Shown piece by piece: positions 8,917 to 16,871 of a stretch of 64,000 bases of DNA. The stretch is from Anaerolineales bacterium (GTDB lineage Bacteria; Chloroflexota; Anaerolineae; Anaerolineales; Villigracilaceae), in NCBI GenBank assembly GCA_016744335.1, contig JADGEO010000011.1, positions 1 to 64,000 on the forward strand, written 5' to 3'. Under the pieces are notes generated by a model, which saw only the letters and a program-made list of their open reading frames with translations, had not been told where the DNA came from and did no database searches. Position 1 is the stretch's first letter, and each line of letters starts with the position of its first letter. A program made the translations under genes and the position numbers.

Positions 8917-9144
8917 CTACCCATCACTCTCCAGCATCTCAAGATATAGGGCTTCTACCTTTTCTCTTGCCCAGGGCGTTTTTCGTAAAAACTTTAGGCT
9001 AGATTTTACAGATGGGTCATGATTAAAGGAGCGGATATCAATCAGCACGCCTAATTCCTCCCAGCCATAATGCTCAACGAGTTCGTTGACGATTTGCTTG
9101 AGGGTGATTCCGTGTAGGGGGTTGTTGGGTTGGGAATGGGTCAT
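8917..9144 (-). CDS. VF530 family protein (DUF2132)
   Basis: A 75-residue full-length VF530 family protein, recognised by [20 protein letters not shown] and [20 protein letters not shown]. The family has a small helical double-stranded-DNA-binding-like fold and no established physiological role. It starts 12 bases after the DHFR-like gene. Two truncated copies of its 5' end occur at 9707-9775 and 11359-11460 on the same strand, showing local duplication. Confidence 0.85.
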   Translation of the reverse strand: MTHSQPNNPLHGITLKQIVNELVEHYGWEELGVLIDIRSFNHDPSVKSSLKFLRKTPWAREKVEALYLEMLESDG

Positions 9145-9156
9145 ATTATTTTTCTC

Positions 9157-9699
9157 TTATTCAATAACTTCGTATTTACTTTGCACAAAACCATTATCAA
9201 AAGCACGGGATTCAAGGAGACGCAGTTTCTTATCTTGATCTAGTTCCCCAAAAAGTGGAATGCCGCTTCCAAGAAGTACAGGGACTCTCGTAATAATCAT
9301 TTCTTGGATTAAACCAGCATTTAGAAAACCTTGAATTGTTTTCCCTCCATCAATATAGAGATGCTTCGCACCAGTTTCATGAATCTCATCAACCAACTCG
9401 GCTGGGGAACATGATCGTGACGCTACATTTTTAGCTAACTTCTCGGGGATTTCAATCTCTTTGCTGCTTAGAACGATGACACGCTTTTCCCCATAGGACC
9501 ATTCTCCAAAAGACAGTACCATCTCATAAGAGTTACGTCCCATGACGAGGGTATCTACAGATTTCATAAATTGATGATACCCGTAGTCTTCGCCAATACC
9601 ATCTTCATCCCCATCACTTCCGGGGAGCCAATCAAGATCACCATTTTCTCTGGCGATAAATCCATCAAGGCTAGTTGCAATATATACAGATATTTTCAT
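9157..9699 (-). CDS. Dihydrofolate reductase-family protein (RibD C-terminal type)
   Basis: A 180-residue protein of the RibD C-terminal/DHFR-like superfamily (YyaP/YwjB-like). The N-terminal strand is MKISVYIATSLDGFIAREN. The NADPH-site segment VMGRNSYEM and the conserved LYIDGGKTIQ and PVLLGSGIPLF follow. Such proteins are predicted NADPH-dependent reductases with uncertain substrates. The start at 9699 matches the family N-terminus; GTG and TTG codons upstream in frame are disfavoured. Its ATG lies eight bases after the stop of a VF530 5'-end remnant, and the intact VF530 gene follows, so the gene is flanked by direct repeats. Confidence 0.85.
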   Translation of the reverse strand: MKISVYIATSLDGFIARENGDLDWLPGSDGDEDGIGEDYGYHQFMKSVDTLVMGRNSYEMVLSFGEWSYGEKRVIVLSSKEIEIPEKLAKNVASRSCSPAELVDEIHETGAKHLYIDGGKTIQGFLNAGLIQEMIITRVPVLLGSGIPLFGELDQDKKLRLLESRAFDNGFVQSKYEVIE

Positions 9700-9706
9700 A
9701 TTTTTT

Positions 9707-9775
9707 TTACTCACAGTTGACAATCTGCTTGAGGGTGATGTCGTGTAGGGGGTTGTTGGGTTGTTTTTGGCTCAT
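9707..9775 (-). pseudogene. VF530 gene 5'-end remnant (22 codons)
   Basis: Translates as [20 protein letters not shown] then CE and stop. It matches the first 20 codons of the intact VF530 gene at 9144 and then diverges. It lies eight bases upstream of the DHFR-like start codon and might be translated as a leader peptide, but is best explained as a duplication scar. Confidence 0.75.
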
Positions 9776-10241
9776 AAGGTTTAGTTGAGATTTCTCCACC
9801 GTACATCTTTAGAAGAAACTGCCCCAGACAGAAAAACTTACCACAGATACTTCGACTAAGCTCAGTACGGGATAAACGCTGATTTAAAGATTTTTTCTTT
9901 ATGCTAAGCTGAAAACAAGAGATGTTTTAGCCAGGAAATCAAAAAAACAAAGCTTTCAACTATGAAAAACATTTTCAAGGCATTCTTTTATAGCTTTTCA
10001 TCAAGAAGTATCCTATTTATCTGCGTTCGTCTGTGGTTAATTCTAGATGTGCAGTAGAGAAGTTAAGATAAGGACTTAGGAAGAATAACGCTTCGCCACG
10101 GCATTTATTATAGCCGATAAATCACTAAAGTTACCTCTTCTAAAAAGAGGAAAAAGACTCTCCCTAGAAGGATTTACGTGCGCAAAAAAAATGACACCGT
10201 GATAGAATCACAATATTAACAAATAAATATTAAGGATAAAC
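9776..10241. other. Intergenic region with dispersed-repeat fragments
   Basis: No gene is seen. It contains ACCACAGATACTTCGACTAA near 9840 and the oppositely oriented TCTGCGTTCGTCTGTGGTTA near 10020, which form the ends of an imperfect long inverted repeat. A small palindrome GTGAT-AGA-ATCAC (10199-10211) lies in the probable promoter of the following gene. Confidence 0.5.
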
Positions 10242-11354
10242 ATGAAGAAAAAAATTCAATTCTTTCTAATCATAGCTGTTTTTCTAGTTGCGTTACTCCC
10301 GCTTGGACAAGATGTTTTTGCGCAAGACGATCAGCCCGTTGTACGGGCAGTCTTATTCTTCTCATCCACTTGCCCTCATTGTGAAAAAGTTATCAACGAA
10401 GATCTGCCTCCTTTGAACGAAAAGTATGGCGATCAATTGCAAATTCTTGGAATCAATACCGCTCTTCCAGAAGGGCAGGCACTCTATCAATCCGCTATAA
10501 CCTATTACGAAACACCTCAAGAGCGACGCGGCGTCCCGACCCTAATTATTGGGGATATTGTTCTGGTCGGCTCTGGTGAAATCCCTGCCCAATTCCCTGA
10601 TATCATCGAAAATGGGATAGCAAATGGTGGGATTGGTTGGCCCACCATCCCCGATCTTGATGCTGTGATTGCTGAATCTGAATTTGCAGAAGGCGCAGAA
10701 TCTAATAGCCAAAACTCGCCCCTAAGAACAGAATTAACCATGTCCGAACGCTTTATGCTTGATCCCGCTGGGAATACGATCTCGGTCATTGTCTTGGTTG
10801 GGATGTTGCTCGTAGTGGGCATTGTAGCAGTAAATTTCAATCGTCCCGCTACAAAGAAAGACCGATATCCACGATGGCTTATCCCCGCGTTGGTAGTGAT
10901 TGGAATTAGCGCGGCGAGCTACCTTGCCTTTGTCGAAGTTTCCCAGACCAAAGCCATCTGCGGTCCCGTTGGCGACTGTAATACAGTTCAACAAAGCCCT
11001 TACGCTACGCTCTTTGGATTTTTACCCGTTGGCGTGCTGGGCTTAAGCGGTTATATCCTAATTATGCTTGCTTGGGTTATCTGGAATTATGGAAAACAAG
11101 AATGGCGTCACCTTGCCATTATTGCTTTGTGGGGCATGGCGGCTTTTGGAACTCTGTTTTCGATTTATTTAACTTTCCTTGAACCTTTCGTTATTGGCGC
11201 GACTTGTATGTGGTGTATTACATCTGCAATCGTGCAAACAGCTATCTTTTGGGTAGCAACCGACCCTGCTAAAGAGCATATAAAAATCATGCAAGGGAAA
11301 ACGTCAATTCAAGAGAAACGCAAAAAAAGGCACACCAGTAAGAAAAAACGCTGA
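10242..11354 (+). CDS. Thioredoxin-fold / vitamin K epoxide reductase fusion
   Basis: A 370-residue membrane protein for disulfide-bond formation outside the cytoplasm. A signal anchor (residues 5-27) leads to a thioredoxin-like domain (30-130) with active site CPHC (44-47). A linker helix (178-199) connects it to a VKOR domain with four further membrane segments. The VKOR loop cysteines are C240 and C246 (CGPVGDC) and the quinone-side motif is CMWC (322-325). VKOR passes electrons from the thioredoxin partner to quinone, like DsbB. Here the thioredoxin-like domain is N-terminal, whereas many bacterial fusions carry it at the C-terminus. The C-terminal tail is strongly basic. Confidence 0.88.
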   Translation: MKKKIQFFLIIAVFLVALLPLGQDVFAQDDQPVVRAVLFFSSTCPHCEKVINEDLPPLNEKYGDQLQILGINTALPEGQALYQSAITYYETPQERRGVPTLIIGDIVLVGSGEIPAQFPDIIENGIANGGIGWPTIPDLDAVIAESEFAEGAESNSQNSPLRTELTMSERFMLDPAGNTISVIVLVGMLLVVGIVAVNFNRPATKKDRYPRWLIPALVVIGISAASYLAFVEVSQTKAICGPVGDCNTVQQSPYATLFGFLPVGVLGLSGYILIMLAWVIWNYGKQEWRHLAIIALWGMAAFGTLFSIYLTFLEPFVIGATCMWCITSAIVQTAIFWVATDPAKEHIKIMQGKTSIQEKRKKRHTSKKKR

Positions 11355-11358
11355 TAAA

Positions 11359-11460
11359 TTATTCACCCAGCTCATTTAAGCCAAAATCGTCAACGAGTTC
11401 GTTGACGATTTGCTTGAGGGTGATTCCGTGTAAGGGGTTGTTGGGTTGGGATTGGTTCAT
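11359..11460 (-). pseudogene. Truncated VF530 paralogue (33 codons)
   Basis: Reads [20 protein letters not shown], then ELVDDFGLNELGE and TAA. The first 23 residues match the intact VF530 protein closely and the rest loosely before an early stop, so only the N-terminal third remains. Its ATG overlaps the stop of the small gene upstream by four bases (ATGA). Confidence 0.7.
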
Positions 11461-11666
11461 AATTTAGCTTTATCTTTCGGGCAGATAATATCTACCATTT
11501 CCCCTTTATGAAAAATAATATAGTGTTCATTATCTTTAGCTGAATCCCCAAGCCGAACTTTTTTCTTGAGACTCATTTTCTCCATTTCCCAAATTGTGTT
11601 CACTCAAAAATGTGATTGGTGTCCGCAGTCACACTCAAACGATGAAATATCTATTTGTTTTGGCAT
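11457..11666 (-). pseudogene. Small Cys-rich protein gene interrupted by in-frame TGA
   Basis: Seventy codons with a single in-frame TGA at codon 21. The first part reads MPKQIDISSFECDCGHQSHF and the second continues in the same frame as VNTIWEMEKMSLKKKVRLGD to DIICPKDKAKL. Cys12, Cys14, His16 and His19, with Cys near residue 63, suggest a small zinc-binding protein. GGAG lies about ten bases before the ATG. The frame is otherwise open and protein-like on both sides of the TGA, so the gene was recently inactivated, or TGA is read through, or the second part starts at GTG or a later ATG. I do not recognise a named family. Confidence 0.6.
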
Positions 11667-11693
11667 TATTTAGGCTCCATGATTGAGTATTTG

Positions 11694-11712
11694 TAACGCA
11701 ACATTCATGTTG
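11694..11712. repeat. Dispersed 19-bp repeat, copy 1
   Basis: TAACGCAACATTCATGTTG, containing the palindromic core GCAACATTCATGTTGC. An exact reverse-complement copy is at 48214-48232. Confidence 0.7.
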
Positions 11713-11847
11713 CATTTTACGCGCAAAAGGATGTTGTTAAATTCTTTTCAACGCGAATGACACGAATTAGCGAATTACGCGAAATGATGCAACGCTTCCC
11801 TAAAACAGGTGAGATAAAAGGCTGGAAAAAACTACCAACTTATAAAC

Positions 11848-11886
11848 AAAAAGCCCCCGTTTTCTTTGCAAAAACGGGGGCTTTTT
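11848..11886. terminator. Terminator downstream of the TyrA-like gene
   Basis: 16-bp inverted repeat AAAAAGCCCCCGTTTT / AAAACGGGGGCTTTTT with a 7-base loop. It is symmetric enough to act on both strands and ends the minus-strand dehydrogenase transcript. Confidence 0.9.
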
Positions 11887-11900
11887 TTATGAAAAAAGTA

Positions 11901-12872
11901 TTATTTTCTTTCCCTAAAACCAAAGAAACGCTCGGCAATCCCGCCCAATTTCACCGCATCTACTTTCTCTCCACGCAAAAGCCACTCGGCAGATCTGCGC
12001 TCAACAAGCCAATTCTCACGTCCTTTTTCAGCACGGGTTAAAGTCTCGTTTAGCGCACTCTCATCACCATCAGCAATACTTTGTTGGATATTTTGGAGGG
12101 ATGTAATCATCTCACCCAAAACACGAGAAAGATTAGGGGCATTAAGCAAAGACGCAGAGGCTAAAGAAGCGATTCCCTCCTGTGTTGGGCTTGATACCGT
12201 TGTTTCGGCAAATTCCTGCCCCGCACATTTACGCGTTTCCTCCCATCCCGAAGCATCCACCGTTGCGTTGAGCAATGCAACAGAAACCCACTGCGGGAGG
12301 AGATAAGCAGTCGCCATTACCCCGTCTACTTCGGCAATATCAGCAAAAAGCGGATTTGAGCCAAATAATTGCACCAAATCAGATGAAAGCTGAATAGCCG
12401 CGCCCGGAGCAGTTGCTGGAGCGGCAACCAAAGTTATCCCCTTGTTAAAAAGATCGGCTCGTGCCGCTTCAATGCCCCCCTCTCTTTCATCTAAATAAAA
12501 AGGATTTATAACGGGAGCAAGCCCAATATACGCGCGTCCCGCTGGCAAGATTTCTTGCATTCTTTTACTAGTCGCCAATTTACTCGGTGCTGTATCCAAA
12601 ATCACCGCATCATCCTTCAAATCTTCTTTGATATACTCCATCGTTTCGTAAATTTCGCTAAAGGGCAAACTCAAAATCACAATATCTGAATCAATCACAG
12701 AATTAGGTAAGTTACGATGCACCTTATCTACTGCCCCCATTTTCTGCGCTTTCCTCGCAGAAGACATATCTTTATCATGCCCAACGCGAATAAGATTCGC
12801 GTGCCCATCCAACGCCAGCCCAATAGACGCCCCTATTTTTCCTAAGCCAATAATCGTAATTTGTACAGTCAT
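11901..12872 (-). CDS. Prephenate/arogenate dehydrogenase family protein
   Basis: A 323-residue TyrA-type NAD(P)-dependent dehydrogenase. The Rossmann motif is IIGLGKIGASIG (7-18), followed by LSLPFSEIYE and DTAPSK, typical of TyrA/3-hydroxyisobutyrate-type enzymes. The C-terminal two-thirds is helical, as in the prephenate dehydrogenase dimerisation domain. It probably catalyses oxidative decarboxylation in tyrosine synthesis, but several TyrA substrate-site residues cannot be confirmed by eye. The gene stands alone, with a strong terminator downstream. Confidence 0.72.
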   Translation of the reverse strand: MTVQITIIGLGKIGASIGLALDGHANLIRVGHDKDMSSARKAQKMGAVDKVHRNLPNSVIDSDIVILSLPFSEIYETMEYIKEDLKDDAVILDTAPSKLATSKRMQEILPAGRAYIGLAPVINPFYLDEREGGIEAARADLFNKGITLVAAPATAPGAAIQLSSDLVQLFGSNPLFADIAEVDGVMATAYLLPQWVSVALLNATVDASGWEETRKCAGQEFAETTVSSPTQEGIASLASASLLNAPNLSRVLGEMITSLQNIQQSIADGDESALNETLTRAEKGRENWLVERRSAEWLLRGEKVDAVKLGGIAERFFGFRERK

Positions 12873-13127
12873 AATTTTCCTTGTATATAGACACTCGGTT
12901 TTTTGTCAAACCCAGTATCTTTTCGTTTAAAGATGCAAAAGATGAAAAGCCGTCTCGTTATCACCGTTTATTATACATCTTGAATCTATGCGCTAGTCAC
13001 TGCCCTTAGGAGTGAGAATTAAATTTATGCTTTACTCAATCTATACCATTCTAAATGTATAAGTTGTTTTCTCCTAAGCCCTTAGCGGCGTTTTTCCAAG
13101 AAGTCTATTATACCCTTCAAAAGAAAA

Positions 13128-13149
13128 ACCTTGCGAAAAAAACGCAAGG
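13128..13149. repeat. Hairpin ACCTTGCG / CGCAAGGT
   Basis: 8-bp inverted repeat with an A-rich 6-base loop. It lies 10 bases before a second hairpin, and the pair may form a terminator or a small structured RNA. Confidence 0.55.
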
Positions 13150-13159
13150 TCTGTTAAGT

Positions 13160-13192
13160 CAAGAGAGCCAAGGACGCCGGCCTTGGCTCTCT
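13160..13192. terminator. Strong hairpin, possible terminator
   Basis: Perfect 13-bp inverted repeat AAGAGAGCCAAGG / CCTTGGCTCTCTT with a 7-base loop, followed by a short T run (TTTTG). No adjacent gene ends here. Confidence 0.5.
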
Positions 13193-13410
13193 TTTGAAAG
13201 GAGGAGAAGAGAAATCACTTCTTACTGCCTATATATTAACATAAGCATAGCAAGCATGCTTGACGCTTACCCTACGATTGCCCTACGGACACCCCATAGT
13301 TATCAAAAGTGTAAGGCGATTTCAGCATAAAAGAAGAAATTTAATACCCCTTTACCCTAAAGTCCAATATCTCACTTTACCTTCTCAAGGGTTTTCAATA
13401 AACTTTCAGC

Positions 13411-13455
13411 GGTGAGAAGAACCCGCTCCCTTGAAGGGAGCGGGTTCTTCTCACC
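13411..13455. repeat. 45-bp perfect palindrome
   Basis: Two 22-base arms (GGTGAGAAGAACCCGCTCCC then TT) around one central G, with core CCCTTGAAGGG. It shares the core design with the terminator at 6165-6201 but has no T run. Confidence 0.75.
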
Positions 13456-13520
13456 AATTTCTGACAAAGTCTAATATCTAAAAATATTGAGTCTAAATTA
13501 TCTCCCTTTTTACCCAAAGA

Positions 13521-13548
13521 AAAAAGCCAGTCAAAAGACTGGCTTTTT
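13521..13548. terminator. Terminator downstream of tRNA-Val
   Basis: Perfect 12-bp inverted repeat AAAAAGCCAGTC / GACTGGCTTTTT with an AAAA loop. It lies just after the minus-strand tRNA. Confidence 0.9.
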
Positions 13549-13551
13549 TAG

Positions 13552-13625
13552 TGGGCGCTGAGGGACTCGAACCCCCGACCCCCTCGGTGTAAACGAGGTG
13601 CTCTAACCAACTGAGCTAAGCGCCC
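13552..13625 (-). tRNA. tRNA-Val (TAC)
   Basis: 74-nucleotide cloverleaf with acceptor stem GGGCGCT / AGCGCCC, discriminator A, anticodon stem CCTCG/CGAGG and anticodon loop TTTACAC (anticodon TAC, reading GUA). The T-arm shows GGTTCGAGTC. CCA is not encoded. A terminator follows, so it is a single-gene transcript. Confidence 0.96.
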
Positions 13626-13700
13626 GTGTGCGGAGCATATTATACACGACTTTGTGTTAAACTAAAGGGATTAATCGAAGCAATTTCAAAAGGAGATTTT

Positions 13701-14456
13701 ATGCGTTTTATCCGTTACCAAAAAGAAGAGGAATCCCCACGCTACGGCTGGATACACGACAACAAAATCGGCGATATCGAAGGTGACCTTTTTGGCGAAT
13801 TCCGCCGACTTGATGCCACCACGCCACTTGAAGAAGTCAAACTACTCGCCCCCTCGCAACCCAGTAAAATAATTTGTGTGGGGCGCAATTATGCCGCACA
13901 TGCCAAAGAACATAATGCCGAAGTGCCCGATTTACCCCTTATCTTCTTAAAACCCCCTTCATCCCTCAATAATCCTAATGATTCCATAATTCTGCCCCAT
14001 CAATCGAAGCAAGTAGAACACGAAGCCGAATTAGTAGCTGTGATAGGAAAACGCGGACGCAATATCATTTCAGAAGACGCGAAAGAACATATACTCGGCT
14101 ACACAATTGGAAATGACGTAACCGCGCGTGACCTTCAACGTGCTGACCGCTTATGGACACGTGGCAAAGGCTTCGACTCTTTTGCTCCTTTTGGACCCTG
14201 GATCGACACAGAATTCGACCCCTCGGACGCGGTAATCACCTGTCGCGTTAACGGGCAGATGCGCCAGATGGCATCCACGCGAGATATGGTCTTCAGCGTT
14301 GGCTCAATTATCGCCTTCATCTCCTCCGTAATGACTCTCGAACCCGGCGATTTGATTTTCACTGGCACCCCCGCGGGAGTCGGTGTATTACTAAAAGGCG
14401 ATGTGGTTGAGGTAGATATTGAGGGCTTAGGGGTTTTGAGTAATTCGGTTGAATAA
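13701..14456 (+). CDS. Fumarylacetoacetate hydrolase (FAH) family protein
   Basis: A 251-residue FAH-family enzyme. A short N-terminal domain (1-55) precedes the catalytic domain starting IICVGRNYAAHAKEH. Metal-binding acidic residues are Glu108 and Glu110 (EHEAELVAVIGKRG) and Asp139 (GYTIGNDVTARDLQ). The C-terminus has FTGTPAGVGV. The family includes acylpyruvate hydrolases, oxaloacetate decarboxylases and aromatic-degradation isomerases, so the substrate is open. The ATG at 13701 is chosen because AAGGAGATTTT directly precedes it; the upstream in-frame start lies within the tRNA promoter region. Confidence 0.88.
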   Translation: MRFIRYQKEEESPRYGWIHDNKIGDIEGDLFGEFRRLDATTPLEEVKLLAPSQPSKIICVGRNYAAHAKEHNAEVPDLPLIFLKPPSSLNNPNDSIILPHQSKQVEHEAELVAVIGKRGRNIISEDAKEHILGYTIGNDVTARDLQRADRLWTRGKGFDSFAPFGPWIDTEFDPSDAVITCRVNGQMRQMASTRDMVFSVGSIIAFISSVMTLEPGDLIFTGTPAGVGVLLKGDVVEVDIEGLGVLSNSVE

Positions 14457-14718
14457 GAGCGTAACGCGCTATAGTTAGCCGCGGATGGTGTTAGGCTCGT
14501 GGGGCAACGCAACTGCAAGACGCAATGCACCACGAAGGTTTTGAGCAACTACGTTAAAACGCATCCGCCCATGAAGATGACAGGGAAAAAGCACGCAAGT
14601 TCAAAACACAAGCGTGACAAACATCCCATTTCTATAATATAAAGTTTGCTTTACGCCTTGAACAATGCAAGGTAGAATTTAGGCTTAGAAAATCCCATCA
14701 TAAAAAAGGTAAATTTAT
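14457..14718. other. Intergenic leader region before the nucleoside-type ABC operon
   Basis: No gene is seen. A long-range stem GCGGATG (about 14482) / CATCCGC (about 14563) encloses a second stem CGTGG/CCACG, so a structured RNA is possible. No purine-riboswitch core could be recognised. Confidence 0.35.
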
Positions 14719-15834
14719 ATGGACGATCAACAAAATTCTGACAAGAATAACACATCCGCAAAGGATCGGTTGAGTGCTCTATGGCAAGTAGTTTCGGTTC
14801 CGGTGGCGGCAGTACTTTTAGCCCTTCTCATCGGTGCGGTTATCCTTGCTGTTTCGGGCGCAAATCCAATTGAAGCGTATGCTGCACTATTAGAAGGTTC
14901 TTTTGGCAGTATGGCGGCTTTTGGGCGCACCCTTTCAAAGGCTACACCGCTTATTTTTAGTGGCTTGGCAGTGGCTTTTGCTTTCAAAGCAGGCTTATTC
15001 AATATCGGCGCACAGGGACAATTGCTCTTTGGCGCGTTGGCGTCTGCTGTAGCTGGTTTTGCAATTACGGGATTGCCTCCCTTTTTGCACACCACATTAT
15101 CTTTGCTCATTGGGGCAACAGCAGGTGCTTTATTTGCCTATATTCCAGGTGCGCTAAAAGCTTATACGGGGGCACATGAGGTTATTACAACCATCATGTT
15201 GAATTATGTTGCCATTAATATCACAGACTACATCACCGATGGACCGCTGAAAGATACCGCTAATGGCAATATCGTAGCCCGCACACCCGAAATTCTTGAT
15301 AGTGCCAAAATCCCCTATCTTGGGGAGATTCCAGCTGGTTTCTTATTGGCAATACTAGCTGTGGTGGTTGTGTGGTGGATATTACAGCGTACCACTTTAG
15401 GCTATGAAATCCGCACTGTTGGGCTTAGCCCCCACGCCGCAAAATATGCGGGAATGCGCGTGCCTTTTACAATCATTTTAACAATGGTTATCAGTGGTTT
15501 TCTAGCGGGTATGGGGGGCGCAGTAGAAACACTAGGCATTGTGGGACGTTACCAACCTGGTTTTAATGTTGGGCTTGGTTTTGACGGCATCACTATTGCC
15601 TTGCTTGGTAAAACGAGTCCTTTTGGCATTATTCCAGCCGCTATTTTAATCGGTGCAATGAAAGCTGGTGCAAGCACAATGCAATTTGAGGCTGGGGTAG
15701 CAAAAGAAATCACCGATGTTATTCAGGCGCTCATACTTTTCTTTGTGACAGCCGATATGATTGTTCGTAAACTAATCCGCTCCAAAACTGAAAATGGCAC
15801 AGGTGTCACGCTCAGTGGTTGGGGACAAGAATAG
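14719..15834 (+). CDS. ABC transporter permease, nucleoside/BMP-type (subunit 1)
   Basis: A 371-residue inner-membrane permease of the BPD_transp_2 (RbsC/YufP-like) family with about eight to ten helices. Diagnostic segments are KATPLIFSGLAVAFAFKAGLFNIGAQGQ (about 75-102), GAHEVITTIMLNYVAINI and AGMRVPFTI. These match the permeases of nucleoside importers such as BmpC/NupP. It is followed ten bases later by a second permease and then by the double ATPase, giving the standard heterodimeric permease with RbsA-like ATPase. No substrate-binding lipoprotein gene is adjacent. Confidence 0.88.
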   Translation: MDDQQNSDKNNTSAKDRLSALWQVVSVPVAAVLLALLIGAVILAVSGANPIEAYAALLEGSFGSMAAFGRTLSKATPLIFSGLAVAFAFKAGLFNIGAQGQLLFGALASAVAGFAITGLPPFLHTTLSLLIGATAGALFAYIPGALKAYTGAHEVITTIMLNYVAINITDYITDGPLKDTANGNIVARTPEILDSAKIPYLGEIPAGFLLAILAVVVVWWILQRTTLGYEIRTVGLSPHAAKYAGMRVPFTIILTMVISGFLAGMGGAVETLGIVGRYQPGFNVGLGFDGITIALLGKTSPFGIIPAAILIGAMKAGASTMQFEAGVAKEITDVIQALILFFVTADMIVRKLIRSKTENGTGVTLSGWGQE

Positions 15835-15844
15835 GGAGTCTCTT

Positions 15845-16867
15845 ATGGAAAATACAAATACCCTCCCAACTGTTACACCTCAGCAACTCTTTTTTAAGCG
15901 ATGGACAACCACAATTATGGTTGCCTTAGGCATTATTGCAATTACTATTTGGCAATATATGCTTGATCCTCAAGCAACCGAAGCGGTTTTGGCTTCTACT
16001 GTTCGTTCCTCTACACCATTGGTTTTGGGCGCATTATGTGGTCTGATGGGAGAACGTTCTGGCGTTATCAATATCGGGATTGAGGGGCAAATGCTCATGG
16101 GTGCCTTTATTGGGTTCCTTGCGAATGTTTGGACGGGCAACCTTTTATTCTCCGTTTTTGCGGCGGTGTTCTCTGGTGCCATTATGGGCTTGCTTTTGGC
16201 TTATATGTCGGTCACACTCAAGATGGATCAAATTATTGGTGGGACGGTCATCAACATCTTAGCACTTGGGTTAACGGGATATTTCTACCAAGTTGGTTTA
16301 ACCACAGATGGAAAGATGCAATCTATTTCTCTGGGTTTTCTTGCAGATATTCCGATTATTGGTCCTGCGCTCTTCAACAATCCCCCTATCACTTACGCTA
16401 CTTTCGTTCTCGTTTTTCTCATTCACTATATTCTCTTCCACACCAAATGGGGGCTTCGCTCTCGCTCTGTTGGCGAACACCCACGTGCGGCAGATACTTT
16501 AGGCGTGAATGTTTTCAAAGTTCGCTATATTAATGTAATCGCTGGTGGTGCAATTGCTGGTTTAGCGGGAGCCTTCCTAACTTTAGAAGCGGTTGGTTCT
16601 TTTGAACGTGCAATGACAAACGGGCGTGGATTTGTAGCCCTAGCCGTGATGATTTTTGGTAAATTCACTCCCTTTGGGGCTTGGGGTGCGGCACTACTCT
16701 TTGGTTTTGCAAACGCCATACAGACCCAACTCCAATTTGCTGATATTCAAGTCCCGCATCAATTTATTGGCATGTTCCCCTATATCTTGACCATTATCGT
16801 CTTATCTGGCTTTGTTGGGCGCACTCATATCCCAGCCGCGGATGGCGTACCTTATGAAAAGGAATAA
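15845..16867 (+). CDS. ABC transporter permease, nucleoside/BMP-type (subunit 2)
   Basis: A 340-residue permease paralogous to the preceding one (YufQ/NupQ-like). It carries STPLVLGALCGLMGERSGVI and NIGIEGQMLMGAF, the signature of the second subunit, and GRGFVALAVMIFGKFTPFGA near the C-terminus. The start at 15845 is preferred because AGGGAG lies just upstream and the longer reading frame would overlap the previous gene by 40 bases. It forms the transmembrane channel with the neighbouring permease. Confidence 0.88.
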   Translation: MENTNTLPTVTPQQLFFKRWTTTIMVALGIIAITIWQYMLDPQATEAVLASTVRSSTPLVLGALCGLMGERSGVINIGIEGQMLMGAFIGFLANVWTGNLLFSVFAAVFSGAIMGLLLAYMSVTLKMDQIIGGTVINILALGLTGYFYQVGLTTDGKMQSISLGFLADIPIIGPALFNNPPITYATFVLVFLIHYILFHTKWGLRSRSVGEHPRAADTLGVNVFKVRYINVIAGGAIAGLAGAFLTLEAVGSFERAMTNGRGFVALAVMIFGKFTPFGAWGAALLFGFANAIQTQLQFADIQVPHQFIGMFPYILTIIVLSGFVGRTHIPAADGVPYEKE

Positions 16868-16871
16868 AGAC

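Larger units (their letters stand above)
12873..13551. other. Intergenic region with three strong hairpins
   Basis: No convincing gene; a 91-codon open frame on the plus strand lacks protein-like composition. It contains hairpins at 13128-13149, 13160-13192 and 13411-13455, and a sequence TCCTAAGCCCTTAGCG (about 13071) also found at the left edge of the window. Any small RNA here is unproven. Confidence 0.6.

Noticed and set aside
11757..12041. 94-codon plus-strand open frame over the TyrA-like gene 3' end
   Set aside because: It crosses the terminator at 11848-11886 and is the antisense of the dehydrogenase gene.
13055..13330. 91-codon plus-strand open frame between the TyrA-like gene and tRNA-Val
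   Set aside because: It runs through two hairpins, lacks a ribosome-binding site and has atypical composition.
14457..14718. Purine riboswitch upstream of the nucleoside-type ABC operon
   Set aside because: A structured region exists, but the conserved purine-aptamer core sequences were not found.
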